A stretch of 64,000 bases of DNA from Galaxea fascicularis (Eukaryota > Cnidaria > Anthozoa > Scleractinia > Euphylliidae): assembly GCA_948470475.1 (NCBI GenBank), contig OX419339.1, positions 7,571,685-7,635,684 of the forward strand, in the 5' to 3' direction. Shown here piece after piece: positions 32,401 to 47,300 of this stretch. The notes under the pieces were generated by a model. The model made no database searches, was not told the DNA's origin, and worked only from the letters and a program-made list of their open reading frames with translations. Both the position numbers and the translations under genes were made by a program. The first letter of the stretch is position 1; every line of letters starts with the position of its first letter.

Positions 32401-35400
32401 TGCACCGACGGAGCAGGGTTTTCAATTTAAGCCGGCGCCCGACGCAAGTCACCGGCTACTTTAAGCGTTTGCAACGGATACTTCGGCTTAAACCTCGGCT
32501 CCGCCGCACTCTGCTGCTATCGCGGCGCAGTAGTCGTCCGGGTACTTCTGAATATCCTCCTGCTACTTTTTTTCTTTCTCTCAAACCCCTGCGGAGGCGT
32601 CGCCACTCGAATAGCACCACCTTGCAAGCATAAAAACAGTAATGGTGACTGTGACGAGGCTCTAGGATATGGGATTTTTTCCAAGAAATTTTGAATTAGA
32701 TCCTCGGCTACTTTGATAGAAGAAGCGCACAACCGCCATATAACATCTGCTGGAAAACCTGGCTTCTCTTAGTATACCCCCACCTCTATAGCCTTGTTTA
32801 TCGTGTGGATATTATTTCTTATACTGTGAATAACAGATATATTTTGCCAATAGGTGTTGCCACTAAAGAAATGCCACTCTCGAGAAGTCAAAAGACAATA
32901 ATATCGAAATTTCTGTCTAGTGAAGCTCTGACTAGATACCCCACTCTGATATTTTTAACTTTATGGATCTTTTTTGTTATACTGTGAAGAAAAAGAGTTT
33001 TTTCTTCATTGCGCATTGTGCTACAAACCACTACATTGAAGAATTTGTTGTTAAGTTTACGAACCTCTGCCGTAGCCTCATTTCCTTTGACTTCCAGTCC
33101 TCTTCATACTGTTGTCTTATTTTCCTAACACAATCCTACACAGGCGAGACAATCATAGCTGCATCACTACTTGAACCCTTCCTTTCACTTAACATAAGCG
33201 CTTTTGCCTTGCCCATCAAGCAATTAATCAGTTATTGCAGCCTCAATTTTACTGCCCGTCCGGGTTACGAGTCATTTCTCCACACAGACAACTAAGTTCT
33301 GCAGGCTTGATGCCTTTGTGAAAAATACACTGCGCCAATTTGTTCATAAATTTAAGGCAATGTTTAATGGCCTTTCAAGAGCTAGTAGAAACCTTGGGTT
33401 ATCTTTCCTTCAGGTTTTTAATTGATAAAAGTATTTGCATCGTACCTTGCACTTATGGCCGGGTTAAACCTGTATAGTGGTGTTTGTAAAAATGGACAGA
33501 GCATCATTTGGATTCTTACTGGTGGCCTAAATTGCAGGCAAAAGCATGGAAGGGGACGAGTAGCAAAAAAAGAAAGCAGCGCAGCGCATCTGTCCCTATT
33601 TTTTAAGTTAAGCTTAAGACCTATCTTTTTCAACAAGCCTATTTTTAGACTTTCAACTGATTTTTTTTATTCTCTTTTTATATTGTTACATTTGTAGTTT
33701 TTAGTGTATAGATTATGATTTATTTGACACTATAAAGCGCATTTGGGCGTTAGGAAAATGCGCCATAGAAATTTCTTAATAAATTAAATTAAAAAGACGG
33801 AACCCTTCATTATTCCTCTCATTATCTTACTTCCTACTGGCTGATGGGATATATGTAGGTCAAGCAGATGTCATTGCCTTTTAAACCCTTCAAAGCCTAT
33901 TTAAATTCTCATTTATTGTTCCTATACACTTCCTATAGACGTAGTAGGGAGAAATTGTTAAAATATCAAGAAAATTCATCCTGTGCGATCCTGTCCTTCA
34001 TTATCGTGACCACTCTGTTTTATAAAGAGTAGATACTTCAAGGAAAAATCTGATGTTAAGGGTTTAATTAAAGGGTTTTAAACAACTCCTACCTTCAATT
34101 TCCTTGCCGTTTCATACTTCTGCCAGTCCTTCTCACCCTGTAAAAATATCACAATGTTTCAGAGCCTTCAGAGTAAGTTACTGTAAACAATAGCAAGCAT
34201 AACATGGCACAACATACTGTAATTCTGGTAAACTGGAGAGCTGTGTAACAAGGTGAAAGTTTTCTGTTACTAACATTTAAAAATGTTGTAGTGAAGTAGT
34301 TTGTGAATTTGACATCATATCTCAAATGATCGAGATTCATTCGGCAGTGTAGTTTACTAATAAAGGTTTCTATTATTAACAAAAACGTTTGAAACACGTT
34401 CAAATTTACACAGAAGAATAAGAATAGGGATGAAATAGGAATAGGATGTATCTAAATTTAAAAAGACATCTATCTATAAAACATTGTTTAAATCTCCAAA
34501 TATTCACTCATGGCAAAATACAGTACACTGGTGGCGGCGTGGTCACAGTTCCCCTTGCCTGATCTTCTATGGCATCAAGGCAATGAGTGGGTTGTTGATA
34601 TCAGAACAAATGCTACTCCATAGTCTGCTATCATACTCATCCAACAGATCATGAACAGAAATGGTATGTTTAACAAAGCCAAATATCAAGCAGGGTTCTC
34701 AATGGATTTTTAAGTAGGAGGTAATCACTGATTAAGTAGGAGGCTCTTCAGCAAAGCCAGAAGAAACAAAACAAAGAAAGAAAAGCAACTTCAACACAAA
34801 GTAAGCAGCTATAAATCCCAAAGTAAGCGACAATCAATCGCCAGGTGCCAACTTCTATTGAGAACCCTGTCTCAAGGCTCTCAATTGTAGTCTACCTTCT
34901 GTAATAACTACCAATGTGGCTGTCACTAAATTTAGGTCCGTTCTTATTGAAGTGGGTTTGCCTATAGATCATTCATGTAATTAAGTTAAGGTCCGTTCTT
35001 GATGAAGTGGGTTTGCCTATAGATCATTCATGTACATAAGAAACCTCACCTTTAATCTTGATGTGGGATTCAACATGACATACTTGTAACTTCCTTGGAT
35101 ATTTTCCACCCAGCAGGCCAGCCAAGACACCTGAAGAGAGTGCAAGATACACATTTATACCATGCCATTGAAAATACAGTCACTCAGAAAGAGGACAAAC
35201 CATTGCATTTTGATTGGTATTCCACCAAACATTCCTATCGAGCACTGCATTGATTTTGTAATGTATTGTGTATGACATGGTATACAATAAAATATTATGT
35301 AAAGCTTTATTGTGATATACCACAGATATATTACCATAAATGATCTGATAAACGCCTTCTCTCTAATGAACGCCTCCTATCTTATTAAAGCTCCCCCTAA

Positions 35401-38359
35401 GCTGACAAGTTTGAATTAAACGCCCCTCTCTAACAAATGTCCCCCTTCCCTGAAAACCACACATAAACAGATGTACATGATGAGGACTCAGATGTTGACA
35501 TTGAGCTATAAGAACTACCAGTACCCTTTTCTGCCACTTTGTATGTACCATATACTGTTATGGATTTGTAGACAGTTTAGCCTTATCAGTGTACCACATA
35601 CTGTTATGGATTTGTAGATGGTTTAGCCTTATCAGTGGACTGGACACTTGAAATTTAATAAATGCCCATGGCGTTTATTGGATCATTATTTTACTGTGTT
35701 TGTATTTTTTTTTTGCATACACACTAAGTCGAGTGTGAACATAATTATACCAAGAAAACACAAGTGAGCATTGCATAACTATTATGTACACACATATGTA
35801 ACCTGCGATCAGGCGTTTTGAGGGAGGCTATGATCGCAGGTAAATACACATGACATCTTCTTTTCTCTTGGAATATACATGTAGTGTCCAAGAGCAAGGT
35901 AGAGTAAGGTAGTAAGTTGAATATTTTTGCTGTCGCTACAGCAAAGGAAGCTTCTTGTCGTCAAGATTATCACCCAGAGCTCCATGTCATTCTACATATA
36001 GTTAATTTTCATTCCAGGCAGTGTTCCTGATTATCCAGAATATTGTCATAGAATGAGGCTTTTACTGTAAGAACCACAGCTAACATGAAAACACTTCCAC
36101 TACCTTATTATCGTGAGAAACCTTTTGCCATTTGTGACCTTGAGGAGCTTCAGGAACTTTGGCACCCCTGCAAGAGAGTATTTATACAATAATGTACTTG
36201 TAATGAACAAACATCCAGTCAGATACGAAGTTACTATCCTGCAATGAAAAATCAATATAGAGCTTGTGGGATGTGACTCAGTGTGACAAGAATACCTCAC
36301 AATTTCATGTGTCCAGGTAAGCTGAAAGTCACACAGAGGGCACCATGGCCAAGTGTTCTAAACTGACATTAAAATTTCAAAAATACAAAGTACAGAACAC
36401 CCACAAAGTTGGTTCAAGAATTCAAAATATAAGCCTCAGCCATACACTGTATAACATGAAACCTAGGACTGGTCATACAAAATTTGTGGCAGGAATGAAT
36501 TCCCACATACTTGCCAATGTTGATGATTATATCTTCAGGCTTAATTCTCTTTTTGAGTTTTCCCATCTTTGGGTGGTCACCACGCCCTCGGAATAAACCA
36601 GGAGGTTCAATCTTGAAATTCCCAACTCTCTGCTTATGGCCATCCATGAGACAGTAGCCATACTCTTCTATAATTTTCTCATTTTCCTTCTTCAGTTCCT
36701 GTTTCTGCTCCTTTGTCCAGTTTTTTCTCTCTTCAGATTTCTGCAAGAAAAATAAATCAAGACTAAATACTCAGTCCATACAACAAAGACAAAAACAAAT
36801 ACCTCTTCCTAACCTAGTTCAAGGACTAAACTGAAAATTATGGACCAGGGTTTTCCCCCTTGATTTATCAAGTGCTTCCGTAACAACTTACATACAGTAT
36901 AAGACCCAAAAAACGAGGTTAGTGAGATATTTATTGTACCTCTGAAGTTAATTGGGCACACAGGCAAGTAAACTAGTTTAAGTCAAGCAGTGACGTTCAA
37001 ATTTAGCGGGCCATACGGTGGAATACAGCCCATATGATTGACCAATTACAGTACACATACTAACTGAGAGATATGATACTTAACTGGCATGCCGGGATAA
37101 ACAAGCAAGCAAAACAATTGCATCCACAGTGAAAATGAACCATCGAAAAAAAAAAAAAATCTTTTCAATAATTATTGCTCAACAGTGGAACTGTTGCATT
37201 CAGTATCTCACCCTAACCACTCCTCCAAAAATTTTCAAATATGTATTGTTTCAATGAAATGCCGTTATGTCACCTTGTTGATACAATTGATGTAATCTTG
37301 TCAAATTGAAATTTACCTTAACAAAGTATGCATGCATTTCCTTAAAGTCGCATTTTGTAAGATCCTTTATAACTTTTCTTTCTTCAGCTGACATCTCTTT
37401 CCGCCAGTCCTCAAAGAAGTTCTTGTTGAAAACAGGTTTGCTTGTGTAGTCATGATCAAGCATCTTGGCGTAGAAGGAAGCCACCTAGGGTTAAATTCTG
37501 CCAAATTAGTTTGCTATAAAGCATTAGAAAACAAGTTCAATGCTTCACTTAAAGGACCCAAAAATAACTAAACTGTCTCACAAAGTGTAAAGACCATGAA
37601 CAACTAAGTGAATATTGATTAAAAGTGCATGTTGCTATCAACCAAAGCATTTTCATGTAAGCTGATATGGTCTGTTAAGTAAGGGACTTTACCTCTTCTG
37701 CTTCCAATGTAAGCTTCAGGTGTTTTCCTTTAAAATGATGAATAAAGAGAACATTATTTAAATATTAATAATGATGTTAATTTATTTTGTTCCTTTGACC
37801 TCCTGGGCACAAGGCAGGAAACCCTAAAATATCCCACAAAAGATTTGAAAATGCACTTCAAAAGCATTTGAATATTTGAAAATAACACAACCATTTCCTT
37901 CAGTGTGGGGCATATTGAATGACAAAGAAAGGCAAGATATTATCACAACAATACATATCTTAAAGACATAGGAAACATTAAACAATAATTATTGTTAGTG
38001 CAACAGAGACTCACCATCATAATAAAACTTGACGTCATCAGGAAGAGGTTCATATGGAGGTGGAAAATATGGTCCCTAGAAATAGAATGATTACCATGAT
38101 CATGAATTGACAATGCAATGGCCCTTACAAAATATCAGTCCTCCCATCCCAACCCCAATGGAATGGGAATTGAACTTTTCTGAGGCGAGTATGGGATCTC
38201 AAGACCACTGCATACCTTCTCGGAAGAGGGCTGTTTGTTAACAATAACACACAGAGTTTACTATGAGAGTAAAATTACAATTGCAATTTTAGAGAAAAGA
38301 TTACCTTATGTTCCATGTGCAGCCATTTGACTCCTTCGGGAAGTTGCTCTTCCTCCCAC
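26393..38359 (-). CDS. TOP1: TOP1 core, linker and catalytic C-terminal domain exons
   Basis: The core begins at [18 protein letters not shown] (38359-38305). It then shows [59 protein letters not shown] and GVALYFIDK. The catalytic set is intact: Arg in LALRAG (31684-31603), Lys in FDFLGKDS (30969-30869), Arg in VFRTYNAS and His in AILCNHQ (29155-28964), and the nucleophilic Tyr in SKLNYLDP (codon 27403-27401). A lysine-rich coiled linker (28481-27375) is shorter but conserved in pattern. The protein ends [12 protein letters not shown] and TGA at 26395-26393. Exon 32332-32305 is only 28 nt. Nothing suggests loss of function. Confidence 0.96.
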
Positions 38360-41300
38360 CTGAATAATTCAAGCGAAAAATAGAGAAAATAGGCTTCTGA
38401 AAAATTATAAGAACCAGAGGATTTCCGTTAAAAAAACAACAACAACAATAACAACTACTGATGCATGACATTTAAATTAAAAAACATTGTGTAAGACATT
38501 TTTCCCAAAGATATGTGTTGTTTTAGTGTAGGAGCCTTCAGAACAATTTGTAAGAAAGGTAGCTAATCCAATTTTACAAATATTACTACCTAAACAGAAT
38601 GCCAACAATAAGCCTACTAGTTTCATAGCCATAGATACAAAAATTGCCTTGATAGGTTACTCTATCCATATTTAAATTCAAACAGAGGATAAAAACCTGT
38701 GAAATGCCAGGTATGAAAAAAGCCTGTCCATCTATCAGGTTCTGACATCACTGACATGTATGGGTTTTGTATTCTTCATTTTTAGACTGTTTTCAAGGAT
38801 TTGAAAGGATAGCAACGTGCACAAGCTCTTTTCAACCAGCTGCAGAACACATTTAAGCAAAACTCCAACCCAAAATGATCATAAGAAATTTGTTCCATGA
38901 AAAAAATTCATATACATGTACTAACCATTTCCAAACTTCCTTTTCCTCTTCTTTCTTTTTCTTTCCTTTTTCCTTTGCAAAATATAACAGTGAGTTATGA
39001 TACGGCTGTAACAGCAGTAATGGCACACCACAATTACAGCAGGTGATTAATTGTTAGTATAATTTTAGTTCCAGTAATTAATTTTCTCAGTTGATAGATA
39101 TTACAGTATTATTTTGCTGGTGTAATACAAGATATTTTAATTTGTAAATTATTTAAAATAGCACAAGTACATTTTTAAGTATTTTTACGTGATACTAAGT
39201 ATCCTGGTGAATACCTCTGCCGTTGATTGAACTTCCTGTGTTTCTTTTTTCACCTTTTTCTTTGCACTGCCACTTTTGTCTTCCTTCTTCACTTGTTTTG
39301 GTGTGCTTTTCTTAGCACTCTTGGCCTGAAAGTGAACACCCATTACTGACATGCATTCTAACTAAATTTAAAGCAGTTTCTAGTTAATCTAATCTAGTTT
39401 CCACATCAATAACAACCCAGTATTGTCAGCATCAAGTAACCAATAATATAACCCATCCAACTTTGGTGAGATGTAAGTCCACCACAGGACACCCAGATGT
39501 AAGTGACTGAGAATTTTCTCATTCACTACATCCTCCTGTATGGGATGCACGTTCATAAAGAGAGACTCACCAATGGTTTACTATCTTCATCATCACTGTC
39601 ACTTTCTTTACTTGCACTTTTCTTCCTCTTACGCTGGTAAATGACAGCACAAAACAAGTAGTGGTATATTTAATAATAATATATTATTATCCTATGAGAT
39701 CACACAGAATGCCACCAGATAATAAGCTGAATTTGTAGACAAAGCTGGCTAATTAAAGTCTGGGGACATTCCACTGTTTTCTCCCCAGTCACAGCATTAA
39801 TTGCTTAATTTCATGCCGAAATCTTTTCAATCAAGCTGAAATTTAAGTTTGGTTTGACCTGAAAACAGGATTTGATCCCCGTGAAATAATAACTACAGTA
39901 TGGGGCTTGGAGGAGAATGCAAAGTAAAGACATATTGAAAAAAACATTCAAGGACAAAAATGCAATAATTATTGTGGATGATGTACACTGTATAATTATG
40001 AAATAAATTATAATTACATGAAGTGCAGATATGAAATGGAATGAAGAAAGATCCTCGCAGTTGTGAATGCAAATTTTACACAAAGCCTGAAAGAAGTCCA
40101 AGACTGCAACACTGTTTGAACCCGTCACCTCACAATGCATTGCACCGGCATTGCAAGGTCACAAGTTCAAACCCTGTTTAAGTCCTTAATTTTTTTCAGG
40201 CTTCACTATATAATTGCACACATTGCATTTACAATTGCGAGGATCCTTCTTTTTAATGATAAAACTGCAATTTCAGTTGTAATCAGGTTGATTTTTTATT
40301 ACAGGTTTTATGACAGATTCTAAGATGACATTTGGAAAGTAGTATATTGTAGTCTGGGCTAAAACCCAAATTTGGATTGCTTAGGCAAACTTGTTTCATA
40401 AGGCAAAGATGAATTCAAAATGCCTGACTCATTGAAAGATTGATGCTCTTTGGAAGTACAGTACTTACAGAGGCAGTAGCATTTGCCTTCTGGCCAGATG
40501 ACCCTTTTTCTGCTGGCTTTGCTTTTTTCTTTTGCAAGGGAGTTTTGTTTATTCTAAAATTATAAGGACAATAATGCTTTAGCCTCATGAGAAAATCAAA
40601 ATACATTACACTGTAACCTTAAGAAGCAAGTCCTGAAACAAATAAAGCCAACACACACATATTATATTGACGAAAGAACAGAAGAGTTTGCTCAACCCTT
40701 TAAACTGTAAGATGAAAATTTGTTGCCCCAACACATTTCCTACAGTAAAAACTCGCATAAAAGAAACCATGTTTTTCAGTTTCAGGCTGATGCCATTCTT
40801 ATATATTGGGTACTTAGTGAAAAATCAGCCTCAAGCTGTTCGGCACTAAGACTCACTTTGAAAAAGAGACCTGAGGTAATTCAAAAATGGCCTATTTATC
40901 AGGAAGAATTGGTTCTTATTATGGTGTTCTTTTTAACCAAATTTCAGCCTTAAGGTTCTTAATCCACTTGTTCTTTTAGGCAGGTTTTTACTGTAGTAAT
41001 TTCAAACAGGCATACACATCCCCAACCCCCAACCCCCTTGAGATACAATCCTGGTAATCTCCTCACTAACTACAGCGTACTTTCTATTGCCATTTCTTAT
41101 AAAATTCTCTCCCTACAGTGGATTGTGTCCCTGACTATAAAACGTTGATCAAATGACTAACTGCAAAAGGCCTATTGTAACTGCTCAACATGCAGCAACT
41201 TTTAAAAAATAATTTTAGGGGTTTGGTTAATCTGAATAGAATGTTATATCTTATGTAAAATAAGAGAACACATGTACATGTACATCTATGTATGTGATGT

Positions 41301-44300
41301 TACTGCCAAAACCTTGTTGCAAACGACATCAACACACAAATAAGAGACAAACCAACTAGAGTCAAACCCCTACATACATACTTTACACAACATACATGTA
41401 CACCTGGGTGACTGTGCATCACTGTGTTACTTCCAGTATTATTTTATATCATGCCACTTTTAAATTTTGTAGTACAAAACTTGTGGATTACATGTATTTC
41501 TTAACGAAAATGCTGCAAAGCAGATACAAACCTTGCCGCCTTTTAACAGTGATCCAAAATAACAACATAAAAGGAAAAAAGGAGCAAATTACAAATTGTA
41601 TAATTATGTCACAGTTAAAAATTAAATTCAGGTAAATTTTTTTTAACCTAGGTTGAAAATTAATTTCCTTTGTCTCCTAACCCTAATTTTGAATAATAAG
41701 GCTTATGAGACCAAGGGATTTGAAAATCAACCTAGGTTAAAATTTTTTTACGTACAACATATACACAAACAGTACATGTACTTAACTTGTGGAAATATAT
41801 CAAAGGTATCAAATGGAAGGGAAAAGATTGGTATTAATAATTTATATTGTTTTTGTTTGGTTCTGCTTCTTGTAGCTCAGTGTAAGGAAAGTTGTGATTA
41901 AAGTTTCAGACAGTGAAAGACAACAATCCAAACCAAAGCTGGAGATCTTGATTTGAGAGTCAAAAAAAAAAGGCAAGTGTTATTTGAAGAAAAAAAATGA
42001 TGGTCAAGTTGAACCTCACCAAAGGTGCATCATCATCGTCGTCATTGTCACTATCTACATGTTTTTTGACAGTTTTTACTCCATCTGCTTTCTTCTCCTT
42101 CTTTTCCTTTTTCAATCCATCCATTTTCTTGTCCCCTTTTTTCTCCAGCTTCACTGCTTTCCCAGTCTTCACCTTATCATGCTTATCAGTCTTGACTGAT
42201 TTGGTTTTTTCATCAATCGCACTATTTAGTGCTGACTGGACAGGTTTCGGTGCTGGACTTCTAGGTTCAGTTTTTACTTTCACTGCTGATTGTCTGTTAC
42301 GATCACAGTAAAAAAAAATAAATAAAAATAATCAACCTCTTTGCTAGCGGCAAAATTTTCAAATAATTACGTTACAAAAACATACAGCATCAATAAAGTA
42401 GCCAGGGATCGACACTGTAATCCCTGCCTACCTAATGGATAAATTTATCAGCTAAATCTCAGCTCAAAGCTTTCTTATTAAGAAAGAACCAGTGTAATGC
42501 AATTCTTTCACTAGAAATGCCACACAGGTTTGCCACTAAATTTTTCATCCTTTCAAATTTAATTCAAAATGACAAGAAAAATTAATATCATGAAACATGT
42601 CACATAAGCTCAAAATTAATGTGCTTGCAACATGTTGAGTACTTCCTGTAAAGTTTGTCTTCATCAGGATTTTGATTGGACATCCACAATGTCCACAAAG
42701 TGACAATATTGTGAGACAAACAACCAAAACTAAGCTTTCAGGAAAACATTACTTACTTGGCAGTGGCTCTGGCGGCCTAAAACAACAACAGAATAATTCT
42801 ATGATCAGTTGACTTTCAAAATCAATGCAAATCAAACATGTTCTTTCATTTTTATTGTTACTACATATGCAATCATCCTGATGAACGTAATTTACTACCA
42901 AAAGGAGATTCTCATCTCAGAGATCCTGCACATCAATTTTTTTCAAGGGTGGAGGGAAGACACGACCATGCCCCTTGCTACAGCTGCAGTATGCTGTGTT
43001 TAAATCTGGAAGTATGTAATCTACTATCACTAAAGAGCAAAGTTACTGAACCCTGACTGACTGAGACAGAAGGCATTTTTTCTTCATCAAGGGCATTTTT
43101 GGTAATCAAAGTTTGGTAATCATTTTTGGTAATCTAACTTTGCTTCTTTGGCCAGGACTTTTAAGTGACTTTGGTTAAGAATAAAGCTCATTGAATCAAT
43201 TGGTTCGTTAAATTTGATTAAAACTTGTACATGTACTTGCACAAAGTGTGCTTTCCAGCAGTGTTCACATTTATTCACAAATCATGCACATATATGCATA
43301 AATTCTTGGTGGAACACACATACAGAGGGCGTGCACCCCAAAATTTTGAAGCCGAGGAGCCAAGGATACATTTTTTTCTAAAACCAAGTCTGAACACTGC
43401 TTCTCAAAAAGAAATTAACTGCATGCCCAATTCTCTGATTAATTTTACCCTTTAAGTGATAAACAAAAAAATTGCATGTTTCCATATAAAATATTAAGGA
43501 TTGATCATCACTCACCCTCTGACCTCTTATATGTTTTCAGAAGTTGCTGAAAATTCCAGAAACTACTGAAAGCATACATGGCGATTAAAATCCTTAATTT
43601 CACTCAACTTCATGCAGTTACCAATACAAATAAAAGCACACGCCATAAGTGGGTAATGCTATGCCAGGACTTAGCCCATCAGGAACCTTGAAACAGGAAA
43701 TAAATTTCCTGGAATCTCCTAATAGTGGATGCTGTTTTAAGGAACAATCTAGTGCTGCAGAGATATATAGATCTATATGTTCTGAGGACAGCTGACAAAA
43801 ATAAATAACACCACCCACCAAAGGAATATCATCGTCATCATCATCGTCGTCACTTGTAGGTTGACTTGATGCAACAGGACGTTTCTTTACCTGAAAAGTG
43901 TTTGAAAAAGAACCATGTCCATCAATGTTATATTCATGTAACAGTAAAGAAGACTTATTCTTGGTACTGTTATTTCAAATACATGTGTGGTGATAAGGTA
44001 ATATTAATCATAAAAACACTGAAAGTTGTTAATTAAAGTAAATTCAGCATGATAGCATTGGCCAAAATGTCATACATGTATTTTAAAAAGATCTGCCATA
44101 GCCATAGTGTACCTGTATTTAAGTGATTGTGACAACTAAAATTTTTGGTTGCAACATGAAAATTCACTGCAGATAAAAAACACATTTAATAACCCATTGA
44201 CTACCATGCCGGCCAAAACCGGCCGCAAAATACTCCCATGCTTCAAAATGTTGCAACTTTCTCAATCGTGCGAATATTGGCTCAACTGTCAGTTGTTAGC

Positions 44301-47300
44301 ATGAAATGGGATGCCCTTTAAATTTGGATATCCAATAAACGCAAGAAACGTAGCACTTTTGACCAAATATGACCTTTTGAGTTTGGACAAGAACAAAAAT
44401 GACCATTTTTAGCGTTAAACAGAAACGACGAAAATGCCCCTTTTTACTGTTATGTTTCTTAAAGAAATTATTGTAGAAAAACAAAACTTCGACCATCATA
44501 GTAAAATTCAATCCTTGTTCTAGCTTAGAAATGACTTTTTTTGTTCATATTCTTTTCCTGAGCGTAGAGACAGCCTTTTGTTCCAGTGCAATCCAGCCTT
44601 CCTGCTATTTTCAACATCTCGACCGCATTGCATGCTGGGAAATAACGAGAATTTTTGACAGCACCCGTCCCTTCCCCCAATTTTTTCACATATAAACTCG
44701 GCCACTCTCAGCCACTCCCAGCCACTCCGACCTACCGCCAAAAATTGGTGCTTGTGGGGATATTCAGTGCTTGCAAATTCCAAAATATGCGGCGGTAGGT
44801 CGAGAAATTCATCCAAAGTCGAGTCCCAAAGGTACAAAGTGTCTGACGATCCAAATTCCCAGTTCGTGGAGTAACAAGCCAAATTTGACAACAAAGTACA
44901 TCACCTTGCTCGCTTCTTTGAGAAAGTGGACTCTTAGCAACCGTCACGCTTAATGATGCTCATCAGGCTGCCACTAAAGATGAAAAATGGCTGTAAACTT
45001 AGCAAAATTCGCAAACAAACCGAACTTGGGCCGTTCTTGAGTTCCACGATTGAAAAATAGCTGCGCCACAATGACGTTTTCAGAAACCTTGAGCTTTCAG
45101 TACTTTAGGGCAGCACCACTTTCCGTGGTAGTTTCAATATAAAGTCATGAAATGCTAAGGATCGTTTTTGCTGGAAAATCACTCCGAAAACGTAAAAATG
45201 GCTGGTAGTCAATGGGACTTAAACAACAAAAATTGGCTAGTCTGACAGTGTAAATCAGTTTAAAATATCATATATTTTATCACATTTAAACTCATCGCCA
45301 ATAGATGAGCTTGGGGAAGGTGCCAAGGGATACATGGAGCCGCACATGATGCGAGCCAAGTGTGCAGGTATCCATGGCAACCCTGGGAATGGCAACCACC
45401 TGGCACTGTCACACTGATAAATCAGTGGAGATAATTACCAACCCAAATGCTTACTGATTAAGAAACCACAAAGTGGGTGGGAGGAATGGAAACACAGAAG
45501 TACAGAACTTGTAGAAGAGCAAAGCAAAACGCCTCTAAAACAAAGCAAGAATGCAAAACATGGATGCCCCTGCAAAACTCCCCACATTTGCTACCCTGAC
45601 GCACGTGGCCACCACAAACAGCCACTGAACACATTGGCTCGAGTTTAATTTAACCCAAATTACATTCAGTCACATCAAGTACTGTATGTAAACCTGTTTC
45701 AATTCACTCACTGGTGTGATTGCTTCCTTTTTTATGATTACACCGGTAGGATGGCTTTTACGAGGAGAGGATTCATTTAATGGTGATCTGTGAGGCTCCT
45801 GTTTCATTACAGAATTGACATGAGACTTGTGCGGGCTTTCTGTACTCAGCTTGATTGGTTTAGTCAGATTATCACTTGATCTAAAAAGAAATATTTATAA
45901 CAACATACCATTTAGCACCCATTCACAAACAAACAGTGTCATCAAGTGGAAACACTACATGTATGGCAAGATAAGCAACCCTTAAACATAACAATTATTG
46001 GAACTACATGTAATCAGATTGCTGTTGATTCCAAGGCAGGGCGAGAAATTCACTTTTTGTTCTAGTAGCCAGTTGGCTCCTGAATTTTTCAAAGTGGTAG
46101 CCAATTCCAAAAAGTTGGTCGCCATTTTCAAAGACAAATAAAACTTTTTTTTACGCTGTCAGCGTTCTAGATAGACCTTCCAAAATGAAGTTAGCAAAAA
46201 GATCTTTAATTTCAGCTATTTAAATTGAAGAATCATGACGTCCTGATGAGCCCGCAAAATGTGCACATATTACAAAGTGGACACTAGGATTAGTCATACA
46301 CAACGTTCAAGCTCAGCTTACTCCAAGATAGCATCCACACAGCTCTCAACATATATTGGGTTGGTATGGTATGTACATGTATAATTAATGACGTGGTTGT
46401 ACAAAAATCTTTCTCAATTTTTTTACTGCACCATATACAAACACCATAGTTTGAACTGAGTTTCACCAATTTCCACTGTGAATATATCGCACTTATGCTG
46501 GCCATTTCTTTCTGGGTATATATGTAAATAAAAATTTTGCAGTTTTATATATCTATAGATAGCCAATAAAATTTTGCAAAAAACATTATCAGTATACTAT
46601 TATTATATACCGAACGTAAATTTCGCAGTAATTGAAATTCCATTAACTGCGAAATATTTTACCCTGAAAATGTATGGTATAAACACAAATTTCGCATTTA
46701 TTGAAATGTCATTAACTGCGAAATGTTTCCTTATAAATTTATATTGAGACCACAAATTTCGCAGTTATTTAAATGTCATTAAAGGCGAAAAGTTCTGTCT
46801 AAATATGTATGGGCACCATAATATTTCGCAGTTATTGAAATGTCATTAACGGCGAAATGTTTCCGTCCTAATATATGTGTGAACCACAAATTTCGCAGCT
46901 AGTTCAATGTCATAAACGGCGAAACGTTTCCGTCTAAATATAACTTGGAAGCTTAGAATTTCGCAGTTATTTAAATGATATTAACTGCGAAACTTTTCCG
47001 TCCAAAAGAAAATTGGAACCATAGAATTTCGCAGTTATTGAAATGTCATTAACTGCGAAATGTTTCCTTCCAAATATGTATTGGAACAACAAATTTCGCA
47101 GTTATTTTAATGTCATTAACGGCGAAAAGTTCTGTCTAAATATATACGGGCACCATAAAATTTCGCAGTTATTGAAATGTCATTGACCTCGGAATGTTTC
47201 CGTCCTAATATATGTGTGAACCACAAATTTCGCAGCTATTAAAATGTCATTAACGGCAAAATGTTTCTGTCTAAATATATCTTACAACCACACATTTCGC

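Noticed and set aside
42755..42775. Possible 20-nt TOP1 microexon (GCCGCCAGAGCCACTGCCAA with GTAAGT after it)
   Set aside because: Splice signals look good but the length does not restore the phase between 43819 and 42285 by itself; an additional exon would be needed.
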